A DNA stretch of 64,000 bases, from positions 774,994 through 838,993 of the forward strand of contig CACRXP010000048.1 of assembly GCA_902702965.1 (NCBI GenBank). Direction: 5' to 3'. This stretch comes from Spirometra erinaceieuropaei (taxonomy: Eukaryota; Platyhelminthes; Cestoda; Diphyllobothriidea; Diphyllobothriidae). The notes beneath the pieces are model-generated. The model was not told the DNA's origin. It did not search any database and was given only the letters and a program-made list of their open reading frames with translations. Shown here piece after piece: positions 11,590-24,235 of the stretch (positions within the stretch are counted from its first letter, which is position 1; every line of letters starts with the position of its first letter). Both the position numbers and the translations under genes were made by a program.

Positions 11590-13855
11590 AGAAATTAATG
11601 TTTGTTTCGAAATATGTATCAGTCTAGAAAAATCGTAGACAGTACTTGAAGCATACATCGTGAAATAAGGATAAATTTTATTAGCGATTATATGCAAAAC
11701 AGCAGTGCTTCAGAAGGATAGCGAAAGCATAAAGCACAACAGACTAAACCTCAACTTTTTACAATAGCGATTCGGTGTAAAGTTAGAATGTTGTTTTGGT
11801 TGTTTAGCCATATTGGTTATGTGTTCTGTCATTGTGCTCCCATCGAAGAAGCACTGGAACAGTGCGTTCATGGTCACATGACAGCCCAGGACTTTGAAGG
11901 AAAAAAACCCATGTATACCACCATTAATAGGCCTAATGATGGGTGAGCTAACGAAATATAAATGCCAAAGGGAAACGCTAGCAGTTTACTTTCTATCGTC
12001 AGCTGTTCAAATAAGTTCTCCTGAGGATCAATTTTTAGAACTTAACAGTAAATCACTCTTCTTAATTTCTTCTGCCAGGAAAGTTTGGAAATTTCATGCC
12101 AGCAGCCTGGTTACTCACTGATCACTTCTCGCGATACCGACAACGCTGCTGTCTGGGGCACATAAAAGAAGCAGTTTGTATAATAGACAGTTTTTAAGAC
12201 GGTTTTGCTAAGCCCAGCCCGGGTGGTTGAGGCACGCCTGTGACACTGACCGACCTTTGTCTAAATTGAATGATCAACCTGTTGCGAATGGTCTGCAAAA
12301 AGGCCAAATTAGGCAACAGTGTGTTGAATTTTAAGAATGTAAACATTTGTCTTAGAGGATCCAGACGTGATGTGGCGTAATGTCAGACACCTGTGGGAAA
12401 ACCACTAAGACTGATGGAGATACAACCGCCTGCATGCTATTGAGACTGACGATGTCCAACGCCCTACTAGGACTTTTAATGGACGACTATTTCATATGGG
12501 TTTGTAATATCCGGGTAACGTCAGTGTGCGTTATTGTAGAGTATTGTTCCCGTCTGCCAAATCAATGGACCCGTCATCTCTTGAGGAAAGAGATGGCACC
12601 ATTTTCGACGTAGATTTTATTGTTCATAAGGAAATTGCAATGCACTGAAAAAATTGGATTTCCCCGAAGACAAAGTTGTTACTTCTAACTTTAAGTATAG
12701 ATGAACTACAGTTTAGGGGTAAACAGCTAAGAGCTCTGCTATGACCTTATTAACAAGAGAAAGTGTCGTGCGTTAGTCTGCAGAAAACACGCAAAGAAAT
12801 TAATGTTTGTTTCGAAATATGTATCTGTCTAGAAAAATCGTAGACAGTACTTGAAGCATACATCGTGAAATAAGGATAAATTTTATTAGCGATTATATGC
12901 AAAACAGCAAAGCTTTAGAAGGATAACGAAAACATAAAGTAAAGCAGACTAAACTTCAAAATTTTACAATAGCGATTCGGTGTAAAGTAAGAATGTTGTT
13001 TTGGTTGTTTAGCCGTATCCTCCTGCTAATTGCGTAAAAAAGTTCCTCGGAAGCCCAGGGAAAAGATATGTGCAGTTATAGAAAATTCAAAAGCTTTGTA
13101 GTGACTGAACGACTATGAGGTCGGCTACGGCAATCTGTGCTGATGCGGCGACTGAATGTCAACAAATTACTTTTGTCAAAGGTGTCTCCGAATATTAACA
13201 ATTACCCATATGGGCCTTTTAAGTATAAAAAAACGAATAGAAATTCCAGTTAGTAAACTTGATTTCCCTCTTCATAAGACACAAACTCCTTACTGCTTTA
13301 TCATCTTGTTAGCGACAAATGGACCTAGTTTAAATTTGTCTCTCCTAAATGCAGAGTGGGTTATATTTAACTTAACCTACTAATGAGGAATAGAGATTTG
13401 TGTCCTATACCTAAAGGAAAATGTTATTATGTAGAGAATAAAATTTATGTGAACGGCATGATTTGTCGCTTACTATTATTTATGATATGCTATCCGCAGC
13501 AATATTGCTTTGAGCAGAAACACCTTCCCGGTTATCAACCGCTGAAAAGTAATCTGATGAATAGCATGTGAAGGTTTTCTCTACTGAAATCAAGGATAGT
13601 GTTGGGTATGTGTTCTGTCATTGTGCTCCCGTCGAAGAAGCACTGGAACAGTACATATATGGTCGCATGATAGCCTAGCACTTTGAAAGAAAAAACCTAT
13701 GTATGTCACGTTCTATAGGCCTAGTGATGTGTGAGCTTATCGAATGTGAATGACATAGGGAAAACCTTACAGTTAACTTTCGATCGGCAGCTGTTCAAAT
13801 AAGTTCTCTTAAGGGTCAAATGTTAGAATTTAATAGTAAATCACTCTTCTTAATT
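11590..13855 (+). repeat. Local repeat array R-U-R (copy A)
   Basis: A segment R of about 485 bp (11590-12074, starting 'aaagaaattaatgtttg') occurs again from 12790. The second R is split by about 590 bp of unrelated sequence (13015-13605) and resumes at 'tatgtgttctgtcattgtg' (13607), running to about 13855. Between the two R segments lies a unique segment U of about 715 bp (12075-12789). Repeat spacing is about 1.2 kb. Open frames here (75, 77, 62 codons) are not recognisable. Confidence 0.75.
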
Positions 13856-15849
13856 GTGTAGATACGCGTATCTTTAGTAGAGTGCAGCAAATGAAATATT
13901 CTTTAGAATGCTGCCAACAATCATGATATTGTCTAAACCGAAATTCCCGGCGAACGTTACTAGAGAGAATGCAATTTGTACAATTGCCATCGGAATTCAG
14001 AGGAACCGCTTCCATACGCTAAAACATCGGTATAATGTGCATATGGGAGAAAAGGTAACCATTACTGTGGGCATCAATGTGTTTGATCTCGAGGTTACGT
14101 CGTTGGTGTCTCTGACATATGGATTCTGCGATGAAAGCAGAATCACATTCGGAGTTGAAAGATCCCTGTTATGTTGTCATGGATTTGCTATATTGCAGGA
14201 TTGTATATGCCGTACATGTACTTCCTATTTCTATTGTACAGACGTTGTCAAAATTGGATTGCGAGACCATTTAGAAATCTACAGGGAGAGAGGATGAAGC
14301 ATAGGAGGAACTACTACGAACCATTTAATGCTAATGGTAACCAAAGCTCAATCTTTGATACACCAACGAATCCGGCAATGCACACATTATATTAAATATG
14401 CATGTTCCCGCAGTCTGAACGTTCGCTTAAAAATCTTGCCAAATAACAACGAGCACTTTCCCGATATATCTGTGTAAAAACTTGAACAGGATCATCAACA
14501 CTTTGTAGTTTTATTAGAAATCCTTTCTTCATACATTTAGCAGCTGACATATTCCGTTCCCTTTTTATAAAAACTTTCTTTATATGTTTTTAGTAGAGCG
14601 GATAACTAAGTTGCACAAATGCCAGGTTACTTCAGTTACGACAGGATTTTCGCTATCAATGACCCCTGTAATTCATAATATGTCGGCAAAAGTGACAATT
14701 GAAAAAGTGCAAAAAAGTTTTACTGATATTTGATATCGTTGTAAATTTAAATGCGTTTCTTTCAAAGCACGCATAAAGGTATACATTAACGCATCCTTTT
14801 CAATTCTGATGTTACAAGAGAGGTATATTTTTGGTTTGCATAATGTGTGTAACCATAACATTTCAGGCTTTTAGCACATGCTGTCAAGTAACATCCGTTA
14901 CGGTATTGCCGACAACCGTCATGGCTATGTCCGGTAAACTTGTGTTAAGGCCGCACTACCTCAAAGTAACTTGTCTCTTACAGCGATCCTTTCCAGGCAC
15001 GCCGACCTGAAGACACACGACCGACTTTACCTCGGAGCGCACTGCGCTCACATGATCGCAGCGGCCCATGCGGCCACTTTAACGCATCTTTCTCCTGCCA
15101 CCACAACATGAACCACATAAACACCACACCTCGGCGAGTGCAACAAACACCGAACCTACAAAAGTGGCTGCTACCACTGTTTCTAGGACTCTCAGGCAGG
15201 ACTTCGCGAAGAAAACACCGGCCCTCATTTTGCCAACATCTTCTGCCACCAGGGATGATAACCCTTAATTCTGTATACAACAAACCACTCATTCTGGCCG
15301 CTTTATATCATCTGTTTACAAGAGGGGATTAGGTCCAATTTTAGCGTTCTGACAACACTCTACGTAGTTTCTGTAGGACCATTTCATCAATGTTTCTCAA
15401 GAAGTGTAAGGCCTAGTCCACATTCACTGAAGTAACTTTCGAGTCCTGCGTTGTATTGGGAAGTGTATGCATTTTATTACAGTGAGACTATAAAATATGA
15501 AGACTATAAGCTCGAAAAACAGATGAAGGAATTTTTGGGACTCGGAACTATTCGGGAAAGCGAAAGTTCTTAAAGTCTGCATTTTCCCGTCATTGAGAAC
15601 GATATTTGAAGAAGAACTAAATGACTACTCAATGTCTGCGCGAAGAAGTACATTTGATCGTAGTTTCTTAAAGATAATTTTGAAGCTAAAAGGTGATCAG
15701 GAAAGGTTTTAAAATTTAGCTTACGCATACACTCAGCTTTTACGAAGTGTGATCTTTGTACGCAGTATCAAAGAAGCCAAGTCAAAAATCACCATCGTAA
15801 CATGCCTGACATATATGTGGCATTAGGCTGCGGATGACAATTATTAATA
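13856..15849. other. No recognisable gene; GC-richer patch at 14978-15335
   Basis: Mostly AT-rich unique sequence. The frame at 13908-14297 (129 codons) is interrupted in copy B, so I do not call it a gene. A GC-richer patch at 14978-15335 has frames open on both strands (104 codons minus, 74 codons plus) that stay open in copy B (48545-48899) despite about 8 percent divergence. No domain is visible in either strand. Confidence 0.5.
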
Positions 15850-16790
15850 TTCTGCATATAGTAGATTGGCTAGCTCATGAATTATCAACCGAAATTCCGA
15901 TATGCGATGTCTTTTAAAAAGATTACTTAAGAAGTGCTGTTAATCTTATTCATTGCAACATAACTTTTCAATAAATCGGTCACCTCGGCAAGTCTTTCGA
16001 TGCAAAAAAATAGAATTATATTTAGTAAAAATATTTACCGAAACATGATTTTTTTATTCGGTGGGACATTACGTATGCATAAAAATTTAATCTTCAAAAA
16101 ATGAGTATAATTTGATCTATATATAAACACTCGAACGAAGGTCTAATTCGGTGTTTATTACTTCCCGTTCCCCGAATAATTTAAAGTGGACCTGCCGTTA
16201 AGAACGCATTTAGTGGTTCCAAACTGCAAGCTGTACATTTTTTCCGCATACGTAAATTATAAATTTCTATACTGTGTTATTGGGAGACTATATGAGGTTG
16301 ATAAATTAAAGCAATGGATTGAAGACATATGATTGACTTTACAAGTGATACTGGTAAATGCAGAGACATGAAGTTTTGTGAACGTCCATTTCACGGCTTC
16401 TAAACCCTCACAACAATGGATTCATTATAATCGTGTTATAGCCTTCATTTAAGAACGAAGTTGGATGAAGACGTCATTTTCTACCGCATGAGGAAAAGAA
16501 CAAATATTCACACATATATACTGTATGGCATGTTATTGAATTTATAGGGGCATATAAAATCCATGTAATAAATGATGATATTAGGTAGTCATTTTTACGG
16601 CGTGTAGTTGTCATATGCGGTCGGAAAGATGTTCGTTCGAAAGCCAGCTTCCCGCCAGGAGTGATCTCATAAAGAATTTACAGTCCTTCTTAATTAATAT
16701 GCTCGAAACGAAAACGCATTTCTGAATTTCGGTTGATATTAAATGAGTTGATCCACCTGCTGTACATAATCTGTTTTTAGTTGCAAATGA
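15850..16790. repeat. Inverted-repeat-bounded element, ~0.9 kb (copy A; mostly deleted in copy B)
   Basis: The left arm near 15855-15990 ('gtagattggctagctcatga', 'accgaaattccg', then 'tcggtcacctcggcaagt') and the right arm near 16690-16775 ('gaaaacgcatttctgaatttcgg', 'gagttgatccacctgctgtac', inverted) are of the same type as other members. In copy B, 15793-16533 is missing, which removes the left arm and the interior while the right arm remains at 49500-49590. Confidence 0.5.
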
Positions 16791-16979
16791 ATTCCACAAT
16801 TTTTGCCACCACTCAATTACATTGCTTACTGATCGTAACGACCATGACGGCTAAAACAGAAGGAAGGTGTACGTTAGGGTAGAATATATTTGAATATTTG
16901 AGAACACCTGACTGCTCCCCTAATTTTCGCCGTCACGTGTACAGGCACTCATGAATGCTAGATCAGTGCTGAGTTTATG

Positions 16980-18330
16980 CACGCGTGTGCTATAGCACAG
17001 TTTGTGATCTGCGGTGCTTTGGTATGCATCACGAACACCGTGGCCGTCTTAAACGATACAAAACGCGCGTCTCTTCTGCAGTCAGAGGTGGCGCTAACAA
17101 CTCGTATTCTATTGCGCGTGGTATTTTTACTGTAAGATTGACCTCTCTGGCAGGTCAGAGCGTCTGACATGGCGCGCAGCACAGCCGCAAGGACTCTGAC
17201 AGCCAGTACAGCTGGGCGCCGACTGTTCAGCGCGGATATCCCATGAGAGAGCTAGTTACACCCGCCCATCCGACTCTGCTATTCAAGGCGCTCAAAACAC
17301 ACAAAATGAGGGCTCTACATACTTAATGTTGCCTTGGAGCGAAATGTCTGCCCGCTGGAGGCGGTCACAAAGCACAATGTCAGCTGAGCACTGATCAACT
17401 GGAGATTGGCTACGCAATTACTAGAGACACTGACAATCGCATAGGGGAAACATTGCGACTGCAATTATCGTACGGGGCGTAGAGACGATACCTTAATCAG
17501 GCTCATTCTTCTGCTTTTAAGAAATATATATTTAGGGAATAATCTAAACAAACCCTATTTTGAACGAAAATGTAAATCTAGTTTGCGTAAGATGTTGTTT
17601 GCTAGCGCCATCTGATGGACACAATACCGTTAGGGTAGAGGTGCAAGTTAGGGGTTAGGGTAAGGAGCTATAGCTACGGGTTTGATTTAGAAGTAATGGT
17701 TAGGTGTTAGGATTAGGAGTTAGGGCTATTCCTTAACGTGCTCCTATAGAGCTGGTTACATTAGTCACATGTGTAAATGGCCATCCAAAGAACACAGAAA
17801 CACATTCTGATACAGTTGATAGAGGGTGAAGTAAAAAGCCTAAATGGTGCAATCGCCGCACACATGATTGGTCCCAGGCACCGTGTAGACCACAGAGGAA
17901 TTTCCCGTCTTACTTGCACTGTCTCACCAAATTGATGTAAGTTACTTGGACAGCGTCTGGCAGCAAAAAAAGGTCACATTCATAAAGCAATGAAAGCCGG
18001 TCTCATACGCACAGAAGAATCAGGTACAAGCTCCTCCACGTGTACAGCTAGCAAAGGTCGGTTAAATGCATGCACGGCTCCGCGACCTCTCTCGCCCGCC
18101 GTATCATGCATGACATGCGTCTACTTCCCGTGAGATTGGGATTCAGCTTAAGATTAGGTCAAGAGTTAAGCTAAGAATATACCGAAAGTACGCTTCCTGG
18201 TATTAAGCGAAATGCCGCTTACGTTTCAGAGACGATGAGACGGTAATTGTTCACGTCTCTTACCAGTATCAGCGAATGCATCAAGCGAGATTTAAGACTG
18301 CTTCCGAAGAGGTCCAAGAAAAATAAGAAG
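16980..18330. other. GC-richer stretch without recognisable gene (partner 49800-51150)
   Basis: This stretch is more GC-rich than its surroundings (for example 16985-17460) and is collinear in both copies with ordinary divergence of around 6 percent. Short overlapping frames (60 codons plus, 74 minus) are present in both copies but lack any domain. It contains the TTAGGG-like patch at 17625-17745. Confidence 0.4.
17625..17745 (+). repeat. Degenerate TTAGGG-like patch (copy A)
   Basis: About 120 bp contain repeated 'gttaggg', 'ggttaggg', 'gttaggtgttagg' and 'gttagggc' variants at irregular spacing. The flatworm telomere repeat is TTAGGG, so this could be a decayed interstitial telomeric tract or simple sequence. 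Confidence 0.4.
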
Positions 18331-18974
18331 AAAAACATACGTATAGAGAATACGCTAGTAATATTTCATGTAAACCTACCATATAAGCGCTCCAACAAAT
18401 CTTTGCGTAAACCGCTAACATGAATCAACTCCACAAATCTTAGAAAATGATTTTTGAAATCTAATGGCAAATGTAGACTTCTGCCCAAAGATGTTTCCTT
18501 TCACGGGATATTTAATGGAAAAATGTTGTTAGTGGATCTGTTGGTGTAAGTGGTTTTAGTTGTTTAAGTTCTCTTGACAAATGTTTACAAAATAAGCAAA
18601 GGGCTGTAAGTGCTTAATGGGGAATATGCATCCAGCTACTGATATCGGCATGCCAATGGCTTTGTCACGCAATTTACCGTTTCAGTCAAAATCGTGTTTT
18701 ATAACTGTTAGGACAACACCCCAAAAAAATACTTACAAGCACAAAATTCACTAAGCAGCCCTATCATCACCACTGAGAAATTGGCCAATATTGTCACGTC
18801 AAATGTGCCCTTAATGCATGTGTTTAATCTTCTGTATTTCATCTTTTCGATTCATGCGATGTATACCGCTTACCGGTTGTTCATGAATTCAACATACAAC
18901 CTTTAACTGTCTCTAAGTCAAATTGCACAGATTTCGCGATAAGCATAACGCACTCCAAATTGACAGATTTTGGT

Positions 18975-20480
18975 ATTGCCAGGGTTGGTGACCTCTCGCC
19001 AAAACAGCCTTTTGAAAAATAAGCAGCCGCAAAGTGGTCGTCATCAAGTGCCCCATCAAAATATACAATATAATTTGTCTCTTATCAAAATAGTTGATGT
19101 AGACACCCACGTTTGGAGTAACGCACCTAAAAAATCGACGGCATATTTCTTAATAAATCAGATATGCACGCTCCTTCCATCACTAAGAGTATTGAATTAT
19201 ACCTTAAACATGCCCTCCCAAATAACTCTAAATATACTAATTATCACGAACTGTTCTTCTCCTTGGCTGATGATTACATTTCCAATCCTCACAATTTAGC
19301 CATCAACAAATGACCAGGAGTGTACTCGACAAGAAAATGGGGTGGCCGTAAACACGAGAAGGACTGCTCAGCCATGCTCAATACCTGCGTACCCAGTGGG
19401 ATCGGCTGGACGTTCTCCAGAGCGGCACCCGTTGCCGGAGTACTGCCAGCGCACACAAGGCCACAAGTTCATGAATTGCCAAATCTGGGCATAGGAGACT
19501 CAAAAAACCTAAGAGCCTAATTTTGGTCTTCTCTTGGATGAATGACCTCTCGAAGAACACGCGTTTGAAAAATAATCAGAAGAAAAGTGGCAATCACCGA
19601 AACTCCCATCAAAGTTTACAATACATTTTTACTTTAATTAAAATAATTGGACCTATACACACTTTTAAAGCGACGATCCTGAGACGTTGACCGCATATTT
19701 CTTAATAAATCTGAAGCGCACGTTCCTAACATACCTTGACGCATTGAATCATACCTTAAATCTTCCACCCAAATAATTGCGATATACCGATATTTACGAA
19801 GTGCTTATTTACTAAGCTTGATGATTATGTTTTCTATGCTAAAAATTCTGCCATCATTAAATCATCAGGACTTAAACCGACAAGAAAGAAAAAGGGGGTC
19901 AGAAACAAGTGGAGGACTGCCCAGTACTGCTCAAGACCTGTATGCCAGGCGGAATCGCACGGACATCCTCCGGAGGGGAATCAGGCGCCGGACTATTGTC
20001 AGCGTACACCAGGCGAAGTGTAGTCATACGAGACGTGACAAAAAGGTTAGGCCAGATGGATTACATGAAGAGCAGAATATAGCCGGGTTGTGGCCTTTCG
20101 AAGGCCCGTGTAACCAGTCAGTCATCAAATGAGAGACGCTACCCCAATTTCAATCCAGACAACTACTTGTTAAAGCGATGAACCCGAAATATTGACTGCA
20201 TATTTCGAAGCCACACCTCTGCCATAGAGTACTGAACCCATTCAAATAAGTCTGTTATGCCGGTGTTTACGAATCGCTTTTCCCTTGCCTTGAAGGTTGG
20301 CTTTCCAATTGTCAAAATGTCGAAATCAATGTGTTTACGTAAAAATCAACAAGAACCGCATTGGTTGTTTCCTGCCGGCACGTTTTTACTAAATCTGACC
20401 ATATTTCGCCTCCGAAAAACGGCTCTTCGATTGGATATTCTCGTACTATGGCCTATGTTAAAGCGTAAGAATGGGAACTT
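18975..20480 (+). repeat. Diverged ~550-bp tandem repeat, two clear units and a weak third (copy A)
   Basis: Unit 1 (about 18990-19535) and unit 2 (about 19540-20135) share 'gacctctcg' near 18990 and 19547, 'gcatatttcttaataaatc' near 19140 and 19693, 'cgacaagaaa' near 19328 and 19878, and 'ggactgc'. They then run into GC-richer ends with 'gccggagtactg' and 'gccggactattg'. A weaker third copy from about 20155 keeps 'gcatatttc' and 'attgac' landmarks. Frames of 66-109 codons are not recognisable. Confidence 0.6.
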
Positions 20481-21595
20481 GGGTTAGGAGCTTCAGAATG
20501 CCTACTAGACGCCTAGACTTACAGTTTTCAACTAAGAGTAAGGGAACCCAGAGATGTTCCATCTTAACATGGTATTTTGTGAATTGCCGACATTGAACTC
20601 AATCCAGATCATGAAAGAATAGCATACAACTAGTTGGGAGGAAATTGCATTGACTTGAGTCTTTGAATCACGGCAGGTGTAAATTTCCAAATGCTACGGA
20701 ATTACAGCAATGACAGGTACCGCTGGCAGAGAAGAAGTGAGTCAATGTGTCCATTTCTTGTCCTCCAAACTAATAGTGGTTTAACAGCGCATTGGCCGCA
20801 GGTGAATCTGTCTAAAAAACGCAACCCGCCACCAGGTTGTTTCAGTAATCCCATGCCCTTAGTTTTGGCAGCTAGGATGTGGGACTGCATATTCATCTTT
20901 ATTTAAGCATCAGGTACACATGACCCAAAAGTCTGCATTTCCTACGAGATCGCATCTTTTGTTGTGAAAAACCCGGGTCTGTTTCCACTTGCAGATGCCA
21001 ATAATCGTCCTAACAGCCGCCTGCGCCCTCTTTCGCCTGCGGTGTTTAAGACACTTTTGTTACCCCGAACACAGATCGAGTGTGGAGAAGAGATTGCGGA
21101 AAATTCCGGGACAGTTTCAATTCCATTATAAAGGAACTCAATCGCAAGTCACTGTTGCTGCTTTCAACCTGCTGTAGATATCGTCGTTAACAATTATTTT
21201 TGAACAGTTCTGTTTGTGCGGGTGAGGAGCGATGCTTTATAAGTGGTACATGCGGGCCGAAATCCATGGCTAACAAGACTGCCAAGTAAGGGGTAACGCG
21301 GTCCTCCAGAGAGGATAGTGGATGAGCCTTCAATGTTGGCTTTACGCACTCCTACTCAATTGGGATGCGAGACGCTCTTGGCATTTTTTCGTTCTCTCTG
21401 CACAATCTACACCATGCTGAGATGAGAGCTCCTGACAATCCGATTTTCGACCGCCTTGTCGCTTCTGGGATGCACAGTGACATCAAAGCAGGTCTACGGG
21501 CGTGTCTCGGCTATCAACGAAACAAGATTCAGCGACGTAACAAAGTCCGCGTCGGCATTTTTACTGAACGTGATTACAGACTCTGCAGAATCCAA
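20481..21595. other. No recognisable gene or repeat (copy A; partner 53220-54405)
   Basis: Collinear unique sequence. Copy B carries an extra 48 bp near 53247-53294. The frame at 21365-21622 (85 codons) is open in both copies but overlaps the left arm of the next inverted-repeat element and shows no domain. Confidence 0.4.
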
Positions 21596-21599
21596 ATGG

Positions 21600-22560
21600 A
21601 TATGGTAGACTACGTAAACTAAGTCATGAAACGTCAACGAAAATTCGGAAATGCATTTCGGTTTTCGAAAGATTAATTAAGTGGTGTTACAAAACTAAAC
21701 AGCATGCAGTAAAAATTCAAAGATGAATCAGATACGTCAGGGCACCTTCTTTTGAACAAACGTATTTCCGACTGCATTCAAAATTATTGTCGGCAAAGAA
21801 ACAATTACTGATGTAGCATGCAATTTTCTCGTTGGTTTTCAATGAACTTGAAAATTCAACCATATTTCGTAAAAAACATGTATAGAGCTATTCATTTTTT
21901 TTTACTAATTCGATGACAAATTACGTCTTCATCTAATTGTACATTCGACGGAAGTATATAAATCTGTCTTAAATCTTTAATAATTCCGAATAATGTGGAA
22001 CTCCATCTACTGTTATAATTGCATTCCACGTTTTGAAATTTCAAGCCGTGCATTTTTTGTGTATTAAATCCCTATATATGCGCTTCATAAAATTTGGCCG
22101 TGCATTTGAAGAATATTGTCAACTTGGCAAGCAACATTTCTAAAGACGGATGTAAGAACGTTGTAAGAACGACCACTTTACGATATTAAAAATTTCACAA
22201 TCGAATCTTTTTTGTTTTTCGAATATTAATTTGGAAAAAGACGCAATTTTCTACCGAAAATATGAAGGAGTTTACAGTTTCATAAGTTTTTGTACATGAA
22301 CTATAATAGGAATTTTAATAACATGGAAAATAAATGAGACAATTGCATGCTGCTAAAATAGTCTTTTTTACCAGAATTGTTCGTTCATGCAATCGAAAAT
22401 ACGTTCATTCGAAAGGAGACACCCGGAGGTAAGTGGATCATTATATAATTATGCTAGTCGGTGGTGGATTTTATAACCATATTTAACTGCTTTTTTTCAA
22501 ATTTCCGCCGACATTTTATGAGTCAGCCCAATTGCAGTAGGTTTCCGTGCTCTGTTCAAC
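21600..22560. repeat. Inverted-repeat-bounded element, ~0.95 kb (copy A)
   Basis: The left arm (about 21605-21715) reads 'catgaaacgtcaacg', 'ggaaatgcatttcgg', 'gattaattaagtggtgttac'. The reverse complement of 22445-22545 reads 'cataaaatgtcggcgg', then a 'gttaaatatggttataaa' segment and 'agcataattat'. They align over about 110 bp with gaps. The tip 'cctactgcaattgggc' matches tips at 7310 and 29520. Confidence 0.5.
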
Positions 22561-23240
22561 TGTTTCTTCTGTCTCCTTACCTGCGTGGACCATAACGTTT
22601 GCCGTCATGGAGGTATATCAGGGGACAAAGACGTTCAACATCCAGCGCAGAACTCGTGAGGTCGCCATGTGCTATTGTCCCGGACACTTCTCCTGCCAAG
22701 ACTCGTAGTGCTACTTCACCGCACCATCCTCTAATTTCCATCTTGCATATTCCCTTTTTCGCATTTTCCGCTGCCATCGACTTCAACCTTCTTATCAATG
22801 TCAAGCACGAATTCAGGATTGCAATCCGCCTCTTGCTTTTTCTTTTTATGTAACACCCGCAGTGGGCATCGCTTCCATTTCTCTGTCCGTCGATTGCTCA
22901 TTTTTTGGAATTCCACATATTCTTCGGTGTTATTTTAGAACACCTTCCGGGCTCGGCGGTACTGCTCTAAATTTTCAGACTAACTTGGCTTTACTTTTAC
23001 TGGTTGTTTCGTTCAACAGACACATAGTCGTGCTGCATCGCATTTTTTGCTACCATTACCCCTCTCTGCGACTATTTGTAATCATGGGTTCGAGTGAGAA
23101 TCCGACGTGTCCGGTCAGTAGCTTTCTTGTTCCAGTGATCGCATCTTCGTCTTATGGTAACAGACCCGTTGTAGTTTCGTCATATAGTGGGTGTTCTAGA
23201 AGTTCAGGTCATTTAGGGCTTGATTATTAATATGTACACA
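22561..23240. other. No recognisable gene (copy A; partner 55341-56025)
   Basis: Somewhat GC-richer sequence with overlapping open frames on both strands (84 and 75 codons, then 122 codons at 22862-23230). The 122-codon frame is not intact in copy B. The 75-bp segment at 23075-23160 recurs in diverged form at 63870-63950. Confidence 0.4.
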
Positions 23241-23244
23241 ATTA

Positions 23245-24235
23245 CCGATATACTGTAGATTGGCTAACTTATAACGGCCACGGAAATTCGGAAATGCATT
23301 TCCGTTTTCATACGATTAATTAGGTGTGGTCGCAAAACTTATCATAATGCAGCATAATTCTATAATAACGCGGTTACCTCAGATTACCGGCTGTATGCGC
23401 AAATCACGCTCTGTAAAAAGAGCACTTAATTAGAATACGTCTCTTTCACTTATTGTTGATGTCCTTAAAACAAATTTACATTGCATTAAAAAATGCATAA
23501 GACATATCAATTATTTTACTAATATGGTGAAATCCTACGTACCCTTCCTCATGCATGCTGAAACGGTTAGTATAATTTGGTTTCAAGAAGTATCATATAG
23601 TGACAGTTTTTAATAAACAGAAATGGCCGTTCATAAAACGTCAAGTCTCTGCAGTTTACAATGTGGCCTGTAAAGTTAACAATATGACTTAAATCCACAA
23701 TTAAATTTTATGAATTCCTTACATTCTCCACTCCAAACCGTACAATAATATATGGTTTTCCATGTTCAGAAAAAATATGGTTTGCAAGTCAAAAAACACA
23801 GATCGCAATTATGCAGACAATCAGGTTCGAAATTTTTAGGCAGAAGAAAAAAATTTTAAAAAGCGAATTATGCCCTGTATTTGAGTACAATATTTTAAGT
23901 CAACGGTATTTCTCCAAATGAGCATAAACATAAATATATTATGGATGTGTTTTATGAAGTTTGACGGATTATTTAAGGGCGTAAAAAATTAATGAGTTAA
24001 ATGCATGCTATTTATGTTTCCATTTTTGCAGATATTATATTTCGCATACAGCCGAAAATAAGTGCATTCAAACGCTGGCATTCCAGGATAATTAAATTAC
24101 CTTAGAAATCTGCTGTTAAATGATTAGCATTTTAACCTTGTTGAATTATGATTTTCGAAGAAGAAACGTACGTAGGATTTTCGGTTAACATTTCATGACT
24201 TTGCACACCTATTCTATCTCTCTACGTTAATAAAA
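23245..24235. repeat. Inverted-repeat-bounded element, ~1 kb (copy A)
   Basis: The left arm (23250-23400: 'ctgtagattggctaac', 'ggaaatgcatttccg', 'cgattaattaggtgtgg', 'gcagcataattc') and the reverse complement of 24085-24225 align over more than 100 bp. A further right-type arm follows at 24510-24575, ending with the tip 'cgctcactgtac', so a second broken member may be attached. Confidence 0.5.

Noticed and set aside
13908..14297. 129-codon plus-strand frame
   Set aside because: Its counterpart in copy B is disrupted by insertions and stops, it has no recognisable domain, and its composition is like its surroundings.
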